A stretch of 64,000 bases of DNA, from contig CBDDEC010000003.1 of NCBI GenBank assembly GCA_965226785.1, positions 1 to 64,000 of the forward strand. Direction: 5' to 3'. The notes under the pieces were generated by a model, which ran no database searches, had not been told where the DNA came from, and saw nothing but the letters and a program-made list of their open reading frames with translations. This DNA is from CBDDEC01 sp965226785 (GTDB lineage: Bacteria > Chloroflexota > Dehalococcoidia > UBA2979). The position numbers and the translations under genes were made by a program. Of the stretch, positions 16,884 through 25,523 are shown piece after piece (positions within the stretch are counted from its first letter, which is position 1; each line of letters opens with the position of its first letter).

Positions 16884-18074
16884 TCAGGCCACGATCCCGG
16901 CGTCACGCAGCTCCGCGATCTCCTCCTCGTCGAGCGCGAGGTCGCCGCGCAGCACCTCGTCGCAGTGCTCGCCCATCAGTGGCGCACGCTTGATCGAGAC
17001 GTCACTCGCGGACATGCGAGGCGCCCAGCCGAGCAGCTTGATCTCGCCGTGCGCAGGATGGTCGAGCGTGTGCACGAAGCCACGCTCGTTCAGGTGCTGG
17101 TCGTGGAACAGGTCGTAGGTATCGAAGTTGGCGGAGCATGGGACGCCGGCCTCGCCGAGGATCTGCATCACCTCCCACTTCGTGTGCAGCAGCGTCCACT
17201 CCTGGATGATCGCGCGCAGTTCCGGCGAGTTATCGCGACGCTGCTGGTCGGTCGCGAAGCGCGGATCGTCGGCTAATTCAGGCTGGCCGATCGTTACGCA
17301 CAGCGTGTCCCACATGCGTGAGGTCACGCAAATGATGTAGGCATAGTCGTTCGGACCGCCACCCTTGCAGGGATACAGGTTCGCGACGGCGACGGGGCCG
17401 TTGCCCGAGCGTTGCGCGACCGCCTCGCCCCACTCCGCCCTGTTCGCGATCTGCGTGCGCATGAAGTAGGTCATCGCCTCTTGCATGCTGATTTCGATCA
17501 ACTGGCCCTCGTCCGTCCGCATCTTCTGCACGTATGCGGAGGTGATCGCCAGCGCGAGCTGCACGCCGGTCCCGGCGTCACCGGTCGTCGGTCCGGGGCG
17601 CATCGGCGAGCCCCCGGCCTCGCCGGTGACCGAGAAGGCGCCGGCCGCGGCCTGGGCGATCATGTCGTAGCACTTGTAGTCGGCGTAGGGACCGCTGGTG
17701 CCGAAGCCCTTGAGCCGGGCGTAGATGATGCTGGGGTTCACCTCGCACATCACCTCGTAGCCGATGTCCAGCTTCTCGACGACACCGGGGCCGTAGTTCT
17801 CCACGAACACGTCGTAGTGCGGCGCCATCTGCAGGAGCAGCTCGCGGCCGCGCGACTGGCTCAGGTCGAGGACGATGCTCCGCTTGTTGCTGTTCCAGTT
17901 GAGGAAGTAGGGCGAGTTGCCGTCACCGAGGCGGGTTCGGCGCCCGGGATCGCCGTAGCCGGGCGGTTCGACCTTGACGACGTCCGCCCCGAGCCAGGCC
18001 AGCGCCTGTGTACACGAGGTGCCCGCCTCGTACTGCGTCATGTCCAGGATCCGCATGCCCTCGAGTGCCGACAT
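16884..18074 (-). CDS. Class III (CaiB/BaiF) CoA-transferase
   Basis: 396 residues with MRILDMTQYEAGTSCTQAL at the N-terminus, WLGADVVKVEPP, NSNKRSIVLDL, GFGTSGPYADY and the catalytic Asp166 in TTGDAGTGV, the same spacing as formyl-CoA transferase. The start at 18074 is fixed by GGAGG a few bases upstream; the open frame extends further only by chance. A close paralogue is at 24268-25491 and a relic of the same subfamily at 9294-9452. Probably co-transcribed with the amidase downstream. Confidence 0.9.
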   Translation of the reverse strand: MSALEGMRILDMTQYEAGTSCTQALAWLGADVVKVEPPGYGDPGRRTRLGDGNSPYFLNWNSNKRSIVLDLSQSRGRELLLQMAPHYDVFVENYGPGVVEKLDIGYEVMCEVNPSIIYARLKGFGTSGPYADYKCYDMIAQAAAGAFSVTGEAGGSPMRPGPTTGDAGTGVQLALAITSAYVQKMRTDEGQLIEISMQEAMTYFMRTQIANRAEWGEAVAQRSGNGPVAVANLYPCKGGGPNDYAYIICVTSRMWDTLCVTIGQPELADDPRFATDQQRRDNSPELRAIIQEWTLLHTKWEVMQILGEAGVPCSANFDTYDLFHDQHLNERGFVHTLDHPAHGEIKLLGWAPRMSASDVSIKRAPLMGEHCDEVLRGDLALDEEEIAELRDAGIVA

Positions 18075-18237
18075 GTGACCTCCTCCGCCGTCCGTCCGCT
18101 CATCGCGGCTCTGCTGCGCCACGCGGGCGCGATGAGGCGCGGTGGCGATCCTAGCGCCTCGCGCGACGTGATGCACGGCCGGTCGACAGACCTGCGCAGC
18201 GGACCGGACAGGAGTGGAAGGAGTGCGACTGCTGCGG

Positions 18238-18780
18238 TCAGCTGCATTCGAAGTAACGGCGGCGCTCCCAGTCCGTGACAGCACCGTCGAATGACTCCTG
18301 CTCGATGCGAAAGAACCGCGCGTAGTGGTCGACAACGGCGCCGCCGAGCGCGGCGCGCGCGAATTCGCTGCGTTCGAAGCGGTCGGTGGCGTCCCGCAGC
18401 GTCGAGGGAAGCTGCGAGCCGGGATCGACCTCGCGGTAGGCGTCGCCGACCGTCGCCGCCGGCGGCTCGATCTCGTTCGGGATGCCGTCGAGGCCCGAGG
18501 CCAGCGCGGCGGCGTAGGCGAGGTACGGGTTGCAGTCTGCGCCCGCGATGCGGAGTTCAATGCGCGCCGTTGAGCCCTGACCAACCACGCGGAAGCCGAC
18601 GGTGCGATTGTCGACCGCCCAGCAGAGACCGGTCGGCGCCGACGAGCCCGACGGGAACCGCTAGTACGAGTTCAGGGACGGGGCGTAACAGACCATCAGC
18701 TCGGCCGTGTGCGCGATCCAGCCGCCGAGGAACCAGCGGAACGCATCCGAGGACGGTGCGTGGCCTGCCTCGGGGGCATC
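18238..18780 (-). pseudogene. Glutamine synthetase-like gene, C-terminal relic with a nonsense codon
   Basis: The last 116 residues (18588-18238) read GQGSTARIELRIAGADCNPYL, then AALASGLDGIPNE, the C-terminal catalytic domain of the glutamine/gamma-glutamylpolyamine synthetase family. Upstream the same frame continues as FRWFLGGWIAHTAELMVCYAP, then SLNSY followed by TAG where family members have Lys (SYKR). The N-terminal half and the ATP-binding region are missing. The combination of truncation and nonsense codon shows it is dead. Confidence 0.7.
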
Positions 18781-18826
18781 TCGGGCGTCTTGTCCTCGAT
18801 CGGATCACAATCACGGCACATGGGGG

Positions 18827-19261
18827 TCATGCCCTCCTCAAAGAACAGCCGGCAGCCTGGGCCACAGTTCGCCGAGGGGATACGGTCATCGGCGAGCGAC
18901 AGCCCTCGCTACCGACGCACTCACGCGCGATCAACTCGTCCACCGCGGCGTGCCAGAGTCGGACCATCAGGCGCCCCCTGTACCTGCTGAGAGTCAGGCG
19001 ATCACGCACGGCGTCCTGCATGAGGCCGAGCATGTCAGCCTTCGCCCATTCCTTCGCGATCTCTCGACCGAACTCGGCGAGCTGCTCCTCGCTGATCTCG
19101 TCGTCCACGGCGCGCCCTTGTCGCTCGGTGGCGGCCCGCATCGCGCCTTCCGCGATGGCGTTGAGGTCGCTCTCATCGCACTCGGACCCCAGTGCATCGG
19201 TGATCGAGGTACGAAGTCGCTCCTCGATCTCTCCAAACTGCCTGCCGGTGAGGTCGGTCAT
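18827..19261 (-). CDS. Hypothetical small protein of a phage-like cassette
   Basis: 144 residues, not recognised. It begins MTDLTGRQFGEIEERLRTSI and is rich in acidic and helical sequence up to about residue 100. The ATG overlaps the TGA of the upstream gene (ATGA), so translation is probably coupled. The last 25 residues look unnatural. An alternative frame over 18696-18908 reads NCGPGCRLFFEEGMTPMCRD, with two CxxxC/CxxC-like pairs suggesting a zinc ribbon, so a frameshift or a second overlapping gene is possible here. Confidence 0.45.
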   Translation of the reverse strand: MTDLTGRQFGEIEERLRTSITDALGSECDESDLNAIAEGAMRAATERQGRAVDDEISEEQLAEFGREIAKEWAKADMLGLMQDAVRDRLTLSRYRGRLMVRLWHAAVDELIARECVGSEGCRSPMTVSPRRTVAQAAGCSLRRA

Positions 19262-19554
19262 ACGAGCACCGCCTCTCGGACAGTGACAGGTACGACGATC
19301 AGCGGCGCGCACCGTTCGCAGAAGCCGTCGTCAGTCCTGCAGGCAGGGCCGCAAACGCTCGAGACTCCTCCGTTGTCCGAACAGACGCAGACGTCCCGGA
19401 GGTGATCGCTCAGCGTGCGCTCACCGGCGCGCTTCAGCAGCTCGTAGACTCCTGTCGTGGACCATTCACCACGTTCGCGCGACCAAACACGGATCGCGCC
19501 ATCAATCATTGCGTTCGCGACGGCGCGGACCAATGCATCATCCACCTGGGTCAT
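19258..19554 (-). CDS. Hypothetical small cysteine-rich protein of a phage-like cassette
   Basis: 98 residues, not recognised. The N-terminal half is helical (VRAVANAMIDGAIRVW), and the C-terminal half carries CVCSDNGGVSSVCGPAC plus GFCERC, which could bind zinc. The start at 19554 is the first ATG after the HTH gene. The stop overlaps the next start in ATGA. The small size, tight coupling and an HTH gene upstream resemble early genes of prophages or integrative elements. Confidence 0.45.
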   Translation of the reverse strand: MTQVDDALVRAVANAMIDGAIRVWSRERGEWSTTGVYELLKRAGERTLSDHLRDVCVCSDNGGVSSVCGPACRTDDGFCERCAPLIVVPVTVREAVLV

Positions 19555-19612
19555 AATGGATGTGCCTTTCGAGGCGAGGGTCGCCCTTCTTCTTGTCCGG
19601 AGGGGGCGGCCC

Positions 19613-19804
19613 TCAGTTCTTCTCCGCTGACTCAAGCCCCTTCAGTGCCCAGTAGAGGAGTCCGTTCGCGTCCTCTCGCACCGGGGGCTCGGTGCGCCAG
19701 CGGTAGATCGTTCTCGGTGTGACGTCGATCTTCCTTGCAAGCGCGCGCACCGAGTATCCGTGCGCCTGCATCCAAGGCTTCAACTCGATCTCGTCCGTAG
19801 CCAC
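19613..19804 (-). CDS. Small helix-turn-helix DNA-binding protein
   Basis: 63 residues with a clear HTH: GYSVRALARKIDVTPRTIYRW, where RALARKI and TPRTIYRW form the two helices. The ORF begins just after an AT-richer spacer shared with the divergent XRE regulator at 19965. This divergent layout resembles a lysogeny switch (repressor and Cro-like partner) or an excisionase/regulator pair. No partner integrase is visible nearby. Confidence 0.6.
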   Translation of the reverse strand: MATDEIELKPWMQAHGYSVRALARKIDVTPRTIYRWRTEPPVREDANGLLYWALKGLESAEKN

Positions 19805-19964
19805 CTCCTTCGATCGGATGATCTGATGTCATCTGCAAGGTAGTGATCACAGATCAGGATGTCAACACGACATCCCTGCCGGCGAGGCCATCCTGCATGG
19901 TCGGCGATAGCATACGGAGTAGTCGTCAGCTGCCTCGCGGTGCTAGCGGCGAAGGGTCTACTTC
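19805..19964. promoter_or_regulatory. Divergent regulatory spacer with candidate operators
   Basis: Between the two divergent HTH genes lie three small palindromes: GATGA/TCATC (19817-19833, 7-base spacer), the perfect octamer GTGATCAC (19843-19850), and a 7-bp inverted repeat GGATGTC/GACATCC with a 5-base spacer (19857-19875). These are good candidates for binding sites of one or both regulators. No strong promoter hexamers were recognised. Confidence 0.45.
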
Positions 19965-20306
19965 GTGCCGAAGCGAAAGTCACCGAAGAGAGCATTGGCG
20001 CCGGCAGTCGGGGCGCGACTCCGGGGGATTCGAATCGCGCGAAAAGTTTCGCAGCAACGGGTTGCCGAAGCAGTGGGGCTGACCCAGGGATCGATCTTTA
20101 ACTACGAGCACGGCTTCCGTGACATCCCGGTGGTGAACCTGATCGCGATCCTCGACCACTTCGACATCAGCCTTGCCGAGTTCATGGCGGGAGTCCCCCA
20201 AGTCCGCGTCCTCGATGACTCGGCTGACATCGGGATCGCAAAGAGGCTGATCGCAGACGGCCGGGCAGATCGGCGGCGTGAGTCGGCTACTGACTCTCGC
20301 GCCTAG
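19965..20306 (+). CDS. XRE-family transcriptional regulator
   Basis: 113 residues. After a basic N-terminus, an HTH_3 domain spans roughly residues 15-70: GARLRGIRIARKVSQQRVAEA is followed by VGLTQGSIFNYEHGFRDIPV and NLIAILDHFDISLAEFM. This is the Cro/C1-type fold. Divergent from the 63-residue HTH gene with a palindrome-rich spacer between. It probably represses the small-gene cassette and itself. Confidence 0.75.
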   Translation: MPKRKSPKRALAPAVGARLRGIRIARKVSQQRVAEAVGLTQGSIFNYEHGFRDIPVVNLIAILDHFDISLAEFMAGVPQVRVLDDSADIGIAKRLIADGRADRRRESATDSRA

Positions 20307-20416
20307 CACTCTCGACAATCTCAGCGTAGCCAGCAGCGATGTGGCGGAGGTCGTCGCGTCTCAACCGAATCGGTGTGGGGTCACCGCTGAGGTGCTGGGC
20401 GGCCTACGTTTGGGCG

Positions 20417-20632
20417 CTACTCAGCTGCCCCGCTGGCCACCCAATCGTCGCGCGCAGCATCAAGCTCTGCGAGTAGCGAGTCACTAGCGTGATGCTCGGC
20501 CGCCAAGTGGGCACGTACGTTCTCGTGGTCGAACTTCACCTGGCAGGTGTCGCGTCCTACAACGCGCGCGATCTCCCCCACCGCGTCGTCGCGGTCTTCC
20601 TGGTCGCGCAGCCAGAGGCGGAAGGCCAGCAT
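20417..20632 (-). CDS. Small protein, YozE/SAM-like helical type
   Basis: 71 residues: FRLWLRDQEDRDDAVGEIAR, then a helical second half ending AARDDWVASGAAE. The FxxWLxxQxxRxDxVGxxA pattern resembles YozE-type proteins of phages and Firmicutes, which have a SAM-like fold of unknown role. The start at 20632 is chosen because GGGAGG lies 4 bases upstream; the open frame runs on to 20734. A further minus-strand open stretch (about 20287-20405) reads RLRRDDLRHIAAGYAEIVE without a clear start and may be a neighbouring gene fragment. Confidence 0.5.
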   Translation of the reverse strand: MLAFRLWLRDQEDRDDAVGEIARVVGRDTCQVKFDHENVRAHLAAEHHASDSLLAELDAARDDWVASGAAE

Positions 20633-20893
20633 GATGCCTCCCTGCCAGATCGTAGCCCGGATTCCAACGAGAGGTGGGTGCCGGCTCTCTATTTGCGCAG
20701 CGATCCGGGTGTGGTTTGCGCCGGGTTGTAGCATCCAGGGCGCTCTGACGTTCCTTCACGGGGAGATGCACTCCTCCATACTCATCGACGGCACGCGCCC
20801 TCGTGCCGATGTGGAGACAGCACGCGGCCGCCCGGATACCGTGAGCGCGCGCAGGCACAGTCTGAACCGCCCCGGGTTTAGTGGAGACTCGGT

Positions 20894-21784
20894 TCATTGA
20901 GTCCCGGCACCTGCCGAGACCAGCTCACGTTCCTGGTTGCGCTCGTACTCGGCGGGTGGCAGGTAGTCGAGCGCACTATGCAACCGCCGATGGTTATACC
21001 AGTCCACCCACTCCAGCGTCGCCAGCTCGAGGTCGTCGAGTCCGCGCCACGGTCCCCGGCGGTGCACCAACTCCGCCTTGTAGAGCCCGATCACCGACTC
21101 CGCCAGCGCGTTGTCATAGGAGTCACCACGACTCCCGACCGAGGTCACGGCCCCGGCCTCGGCGAGCCGCTCGGTGTAGCGGATCGAGAGGTACTGCACC
21201 CCACGATCGCTATGATGAATCAGCCCGTCGAAGGGTCCGTTCCGCGCCCATAGCGCCTGCTCAAGGGCATCGAGCGCGAGTTCGGTCCGCAGTGAGCGCG
21301 ATGCCTGCCAGCCGACGACCGAGCGCGAGTAGACGTCGATGACGAAGGCGACGTAGACGAAGCCCGACCAGCTGGGCACGTAGGTGAGGTCGGCTACCCA
21401 GAGCCGGTTGGGGGCTGGTGCGTGGAAGTCCCGCTCCACGAGGTCCGCCGGTCTGGGCGCGCTCTCGTCCGCCACGGTCGTCCGTTTGACCTTCCCACGT
21501 ACCACCCCAGAGAGACTCAGCTCCCGCATCAGCCGCTCCACGGTGCAGCGCGCGACGGGGATGCCCTCGCGGTGCAGCTGGCGCCAGAGCTTGCGCGCAC
21601 CGTAGACCCCGAACTGTTCGGCGTGGACGTGCTGCAGCTTCACCTTCAACGCCTCGTCACGCACCCGCCGCGCCGAGAGCGGTCGGCTCCGGGCGGCGTA
21701 GTAGCTGGACGGGGCGACCTGCAGTTCCCGGCAGATCGGCTCGACCCCGAAGCGTTCGCGGTGGGTCTCGATGAAGCGAGTCAT
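20894..21784 (-). CDS. IS3-family transposase OrfB (rve integrase core)
   Basis: 296 residues with an HTH_21 segment (FGVYGARKLWRQLHREG) followed by the DDE core: first Asp in RLWVADLTYVPSW, second in IHHSDRGVQYLS, and Glu in SYDNALAESVIGLYKAE. The C-terminus has WYNHRRLHSALDYLPPAEYE. It overlaps OrfA by 4 bases and is expected to be made mainly as an OrfAB fusion by -1 frameshifting. No lesions. Confidence 0.93.
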   Translation of the reverse strand: MTRFIETHRERFGVEPICRELQVAPSSYYAARSRPLSARRVRDEALKVKLQHVHAEQFGVYGARKLWRQLHREGIPVARCTVERLMRELSLSGVVRGKVKRTTVADESAPRPADLVERDFHAPAPNRLWVADLTYVPSWSGFVYVAFVIDVYSRSVVGWQASRSLRTELALDALEQALWARNGPFDGLIHHSDRGVQYLSIRYTERLAEAGAVTSVGSRGDSYDNALAESVIGLYKAELVHRRGPWRGLDDLELATLEWVDWYNHRRLHSALDYLPPAEYERNQERELVSAGAGTQ

Positions 21785-22101
21785 TTCGGCAGTCGCGGGT
21801 CGAGCTCCCGCGCGAAAAAAGCCGAAGCGGCCTTGAGGATCTCGTTTGCCCGGCGCAGCTCACGGTTCTCGCGCTCGAGCTCCCGCAGCCGCGTCTGCTC
21901 CTCCGTCGTCTGCCCCGGCCGTGCGCCGCCGTCGACCTCAGCCCGTCGCACCCACTTCCGTAACGTCTCCGGCGTCATCCCGAACTTCGAGGCGATCGAG
22001 CTGATCGTTGCCCACTGCGACGAGTGGTCCCGCTCGTGCTCGAACACCATCCGGACCGCCCGCTCGCGGATCTCCGCTGGGTATCTGCCTGGTCGTGTCA
22101 T
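21781..22101 (-). CDS. IS3-family transposase OrfA (HTH)
   Basis: 106 residues. An HTH_Tnp_1 domain (SIASKFGMTPETLRKWVRRAE) is followed by a leucine-zipper-like coiled coil (RLRELERENRELRRANEILK), ending AASAFFARELDPRLPK. It starts 50 bases inside the element's end. It regulates transposition and supplies the DNA-binding part of the OrfAB fusion. Confidence 0.92.
   Translation of the reverse strand: MTRPGRYPAEIRERAVRMVFEHERDHSSQWATISSIASKFGMTPETLRKWVRRAEVDGGARPGQTTEEQTRLRELERENRELRRANEILKAASAFFARELDPRLPK
21814..21820 (-). promoter_or_regulatory. Programmed -1 frameshift site in the IS3 element
   Basis: On the minus strand the heptamer T TTT TTC sits in the orfA frame (GCT TTT TTC), the X XXY YYZ form used for -1 slippage. 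Slipping there leads into the orfB frame through FRAGARPATAE to the OrfB methionine. Position near the end of orfA agrees with IS3 practice. Confidence 0.75.
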
Positions 22102-22261
22102 CGCTCCATCCTCTCAAGGACTGGAGCCTCCAACATTCCCGTGGCGGTTCAGTCCGCCTGTTGCCCAGACTCGTCTCATGCCGACTCACCGAGCCCGCTG
22201 CGACGACTGGTAATCAGTGGCACGAGTCCTTCGGTTCGTGCACGTCGTGGAGGCTTCGACG

Positions 22262-22549
22262 ATGGATATCTACGTAGGCAACCTGCCGTATACGGCAAGC
22301 GAGAGTGAGATCGAACAGCTGTTCGCGGAGTTCGGTGATGTCCAGCGCGTGAACGTCCCTATCGATAGCGACTCCGGCCGCCCCCGTGGCTTCGGTTTCG
22401 TTGAGATGGGCGACGACGATGCACGCAACGCCATCGCTGCACTTGACGGCACTGACTTCGGTGGACGCGATCTGCGCGTCAACGAGGCCAGGCCGCGAGG
22501 TGAGGGCGGAGGCGGAGGCGGAGGCCGAGGCGGTTACGACCGTCGCTAA
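22262..22549 (+). CDS. Glycine-rich RRM RNA-binding protein
   Basis: 95 residues with a single RNA recognition motif: RNP2 is MDIYVGNLPY at the start, and RNP1 is RGFGFVEM near residue 43. A C-terminal glycine/arginine tail follows. Such proteins are known in cyanobacteria, Chloroflexota and some proteobacteria, often cold-induced, and bind single-stranded RNA. The ATG at 22262 follows GGAGG by about 9 bases, and the longer open frame has no support. It stands about 110 bases from the end of the IS3 element. Confidence 0.9.
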   Translation: MDIYVGNLPYTASESEIEQLFAEFGDVQRVNVPIDSDSGRPRGFGFVEMGDDDARNAIAALDGTDFGGRDLRVNEARPRGEGGGGGGGRGGYDRR

Positions 22550-22629
22550 CTAGCGGCGCATGGCGCGGTGAACCGCGCCGATGTTTACGCCCCCTGTATA
22601 TTTCCTCTCGATGAGAGAGGACAAGCACG

Positions 22630-22845
22630 ATGGGACTGCTTGATCGCATCTTCGGCCGCTCGAAGAAGACGGAAGTCGCCGAGGCACCAGCGCCGACCAG
22701 GTGCCCACACACGATCTTGAATGCCGTGTGGGACAGCGCGGACGACGTAGGCAACGAGGAGAAGGCGTCGTCGTTCACCTGCCCGGCTTGCGACGAGAGC
22801 TTTTCGCCCGCCGAGGCTTCGGAGCTACGCGCCAGTAAGGGGTAG
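22630..22845 (+). CDS. Small zinc-ribbon-like protein
   Basis: 71 residues: MGLLDRIFGRSKK, then RCPHTILNAVWDSADDVGNE and FTCPACDESFSPAEA. CPH and CPAC spaced by about 30 residues suggest a zinc ribbon with a His or Cys ligand. Not assigned to a named family. It lies 80 bases after the RRM gene on the same strand and may share its transcript. Start supported by an AGAGAGGA sequence upstream. Confidence 0.6.
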   Translation: MGLLDRIFGRSKKTEVAEAPAPTRCPHTILNAVWDSADDVGNEEKASSFTCPACDESFSPAEASELRASKG

Positions 22846-22935
22846 CGGCTTTCGCTGCAACCTCGCCTGACGGGTGGCGGCGGTTACCCGATGACCCCTC
22901 GATCTGATGACAACTCGGCCCAAAGGAGAGCCTGC

Positions 22936-23373
22936 ATGCCCGATGTCGCCGCCGTCCTGAGGGAGGAGATCGCTCGCCTGGCCCGTAGAGAGGTCAAGCA
23001 GCAGGTCGGACCGCTGAAGAAAACCATTGCTGAGCAGCGTCGGACCATCGCCGCGCTCAGACGCCAGATCGCTGTCCTCGCACGCAGCCAGGCTTTCCTC
23101 GAGCAGCAGGAGAAGCGCCGGCTCGCCGCAGTGCCGGAGGCCAGCACCGCCAAACGCGTTCGCTTCTCGCCGAAGTGGGTGAGAGCCGACCGTGACCGTC
23201 TTGGCTTGTCGGCTGGCGACTACGGTCGCCTGGTCGGTGTCGCGGCCCAGACGATCTATAACTGGGAGAACAGTACGACGAAGCCCGGTGCGAAGGCGTT
23301 GGCTAGGTGGGCGACGGTGCGCGGGATGGGAAAGCGAGAAGCCTCGAGTCGCCTGGAGTTGCTGGCGAGTTGA
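22936..23373 (+). CDS. HTH (XRE-like) regulator with N-terminal coiled coil
   Basis: 145 residues from the ATG at 22936, preceded by AAAGGAG. Residues about 5-60 form a charged coiled coil (EEIARLARREVKQQVGPLKK, then EQRRTIAALRRQI). Residues about 85-140 hold an HTH: RLGLSAGDYGRLVGVAAQTI followed by YNWENSTTKPG. The target is unknown. The C-terminal HTH with a coiled-coil front is a layout I have seen annotated in Acidobacteria and Chloroflexota, but no function is established. Confidence 0.65.
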   Translation: MPDVAAVLREEIARLARREVKQQVGPLKKTIAEQRRTIAALRRQIAVLARSQAFLEQQEKRRLAAVPEASTAKRVRFSPKWVRADRDRLGLSAGDYGRLVGVAAQTIYNWENSTTKPGAKALARWATVRGMGKREASSRLELLAS

Positions 23374-23695
23374 CCGGCCTCGCTTCCCTCGCTGCTCACC
23401 CGTCGCCACTGACTGACCCGGCCGAGGGGGAAGGCTGCTAGTTCGTGAGTGGGAGGGTGGACTCGAGGCGATCGGCGCGCACTGCTGCGACCATTGAATC
23501 GAAGCCGGCCAGCCAGCATCCGTCCGATCGCGGGCCGACAGGCGCGCGCACCGAATCATCCTTATCTCCTATGGGGTTAGAGAGACAGCGACCGGGGCGT
23601 GGACTCTGCGAGCCAGCGTCTGCGAAGGGTCAGCAGCCACTCCCGTCGGCTGACAAAGGGTCACGAGGGGGGGCATCCCAGCCCCACCAACTCCC
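23374..23695. other. Gap without recognisable gene
   Basis: No open frame here looks like a known protein and no clear hairpin or repeat was seen. It sits between the HTH gene and a hydrolase-cyclase relic and may be decayed sequence of that relic. Confidence 0.4.
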
Positions 23696-24135
23696 GCACC
23701 ACAGTATCGCCGCCGTCTCAAAGTCCCCGTGCTCGTTCTCGTCGGCGTGCCGACGGCTGAACGCGATGCCGGACAGCATGAGCGGGAGCGTCTCCGACAG
23801 GCCGGGCAGATCGCCGCGAGCGAGATTCCAGGAGCGGTACTCCGAATTATCGAAGGCTCGGTCATGTTCACGGGACACGTCGAGACGCGCCGCGATGCGA
23901 TCGTTTCCCAGATTCAGCAGTTCACGGAGACGATCGACCGGCCCGCTCGACCAGAGGCGGAGCCCGCTCCCGGTGGCTCCCAGACGATCCTCTTCACCGA
24001 CCTTGAAGCTTCGACTCCGCTGACCCAGCGCCTCGGTGACGAGGGGGCACAGGAACTACTGCGCGGCCACAACACCACGGTCCGAGCCGCCCTCGACGAG
24101 CACGGCGGCCGCGAGGTGAAGCACACCGGCGACGG
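23696..24135 (+). pseudogene. Alpha/beta hydrolase-class III cyclase fusion, internal relic
   Basis: The frame reads VLVLVGVPTAERDAGQ, then EIPGAVLRIIEG, the end of an alpha/beta hydrolase domain. It continues into the start of an adenylate/guanylate cyclase domain, TILFTDLEASTPLTQRLGDE, then HGGREVKHTGDG, which holds the first metal-binding Asp. The cyclase domain stops there, about 130 bases before the next gene, and the hydrolase N-terminus is missing. Another broken copy of the same fusion is at 30736-31735. Confidence 0.65.
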
Positions 24136-24267
24136 CAATGCTTCCTGTCTGTCAGGTCAAACTGGACGCGGATCGATTAAAGGCACTGCACAGCGGTCGC
24201 ACCGCCTTTGCCCATCGCATACTGTCCATCCAGGAGGCACATCAGACGCGGGACGAGGGGGACCACC

Positions 24268-25491
24268 ATGGCTGCGCTGGATGGGATGAGAATCCTGGAC
24301 ATGACCCAATACGAGGCCGGCACCTCGTGCACGCAAGCGCTCGCGTGGCTGGGCGCGGACGTCGTCAAGATCGAGCGGCCGGTGGTGGGCGACCCGGGGC
24401 GCGGCGTCGCGCGTGGCAGAGACAACTCGCCGTACTTCATCAACTGGAACTCCAACAAGCGCAGCTTCGCCATCGACCTCCAGCGGCCGGAAGGCCGCGA
24501 GCTGCTGCTGCGCCTGTTGCCGCAGTTCGACGTCTTCGTCGAGAACTACGGTCCGGGCGTCCTCGAGAAGCTGGGGCTGACCTACGCGGAGATGAAGGCC
24601 GTCCGTCCCTCGATCATCCACGCGCGGCTCAAGGGCTTCGGCACGTCGGGGCCGTACAGCGAATACAAAAGCTACGACATGATCGCGCAGGCGGCGGGCG
24701 GCGCGTTCTCGGTGACCGGCTTCGAGGACGGTCCGCCAACGCGGCCCGGCTGCACCGTGGGTGACAGCGGTACGGGCGTGCAGCTGGCGCTCGCGATTAC
24801 GGCGGCGTACGTGCAGCAACAGCGCACCGGCCAGGGCCAGCAGATCGAGATCTCGATGCAAGAGGCCGTGACGTACTTCATGCGTACGGTGCTCGCCGGG
24901 ACGGAATGGGGCGCGAACGCGGCCCCGCGGCGAGGCAATCGTGCCAGCTCGCCGAACGACCTCTATCCATGCAAGCCGTTCGGACCGAACGACTACCTCT
25001 ACATCGTGGTGGCGACGAGCCGCATGTGGGACACGTTCTGCGCGGTGATCGAGCGCATCGACTTCCTCGATGACACACGCTTCGCCACCGGCCCCGCGCG
25101 ACTCGAGCATGCGGACGAGCTGCACGAGGAAATCTCGAAGTGGACGCGCGAACGCACGAAGCACGAAGCGATGCATGAGCTGGGGGCGGCCGGCGTACCG
25201 TCGGGCGCGACCCTCGACACTGCTGACCTGTACAACGACCCACACCTGCAGGAGCGCGGGTTCGTGAAGACGCTGCAGCACCCGACTGAGGGCGAGATCC
25301 GTCTCCTGGGCTGGCCTCCGCGGCTGTCGGAGAGCGACGTGCCCTTGCAGCCGGCGCCGCTTCTGGGGCAGCACACCGAGGAGGTCCTCGAGGAGCTAGG
25401 CGTCAGCGCCGAGGAGCGCGCGCGGCTGATCGCGGATGGGATCGTCGCCGCCGAGGCCGAGGCCACGAAAACCTCGTCCGCCAAGCGTTGA
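24268..25491 (+). CDS. Class III (CaiB/BaiF) CoA-transferase
   Basis: 407 residues with MRILDMTQYEAGTSCTQALA, LGADVVKIERP, NSNKRSFAIDL, GFGTSGPYSEY and catalytic Asp166 in TVGDSGTGV. It is a close paralogue of the protein at 16884-18074, collinear throughout. The start at 24268 follows GAGGGGG by 6 bases. It has about 15 extra C-terminal residues ending in TKTSSAKR. No clear operon partner: cyclase relic upstream, non-coding repeat region downstream. Confidence 0.9.
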   Translation: MAALDGMRILDMTQYEAGTSCTQALAWLGADVVKIERPVVGDPGRGVARGRDNSPYFINWNSNKRSFAIDLQRPEGRELLLRLLPQFDVFVENYGPGVLEKLGLTYAEMKAVRPSIIHARLKGFGTSGPYSEYKSYDMIAQAAGGAFSVTGFEDGPPTRPGCTVGDSGTGVQLALAITAAYVQQQRTGQGQQIEISMQEAVTYFMRTVLAGTEWGANAAPRRGNRASSPNDLYPCKPFGPNDYLYIVVATSRMWDTFCAVIERIDFLDDTRFATGPARLEHADELHEEISKWTRERTKHEAMHELGAAGVPSGATLDTADLYNDPHLQERGFVKTLQHPTEGEIRLLGWPPRLSESDVPLQPAPLLGQHTEEVLEELGVSAEERARLIADGIVAAEAEATKTSSAKR

Positions 25492-25523
25492 CGGCAGTTT
25501 CTGACGATGCGAAGCGGCTGTGC

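Larger units (their letters stand above)
20863..22151 (-). mobile_element. Complete IS3-family insertion sequence with 3-bp target duplication
   Basis: Terminal inverted repeats run from 20863 inwards (TGAACCGCCCCGGG, then TTTAGTGGAGACTC) and from 22151 inwards on the other strand (TGAACCGCCACGGG, then AATGTTGGAGGCTC); most positions match. The bases GTC flank both ends (20860-20862 and 22152-22154), the 3-bp duplication typical of IS3. Total length is 1289 bp. It contains orfA and orfB on the minus strand with a frameshift signal between them. Clean ends and duplication indicate a recent insertion. Confidence 0.92.
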
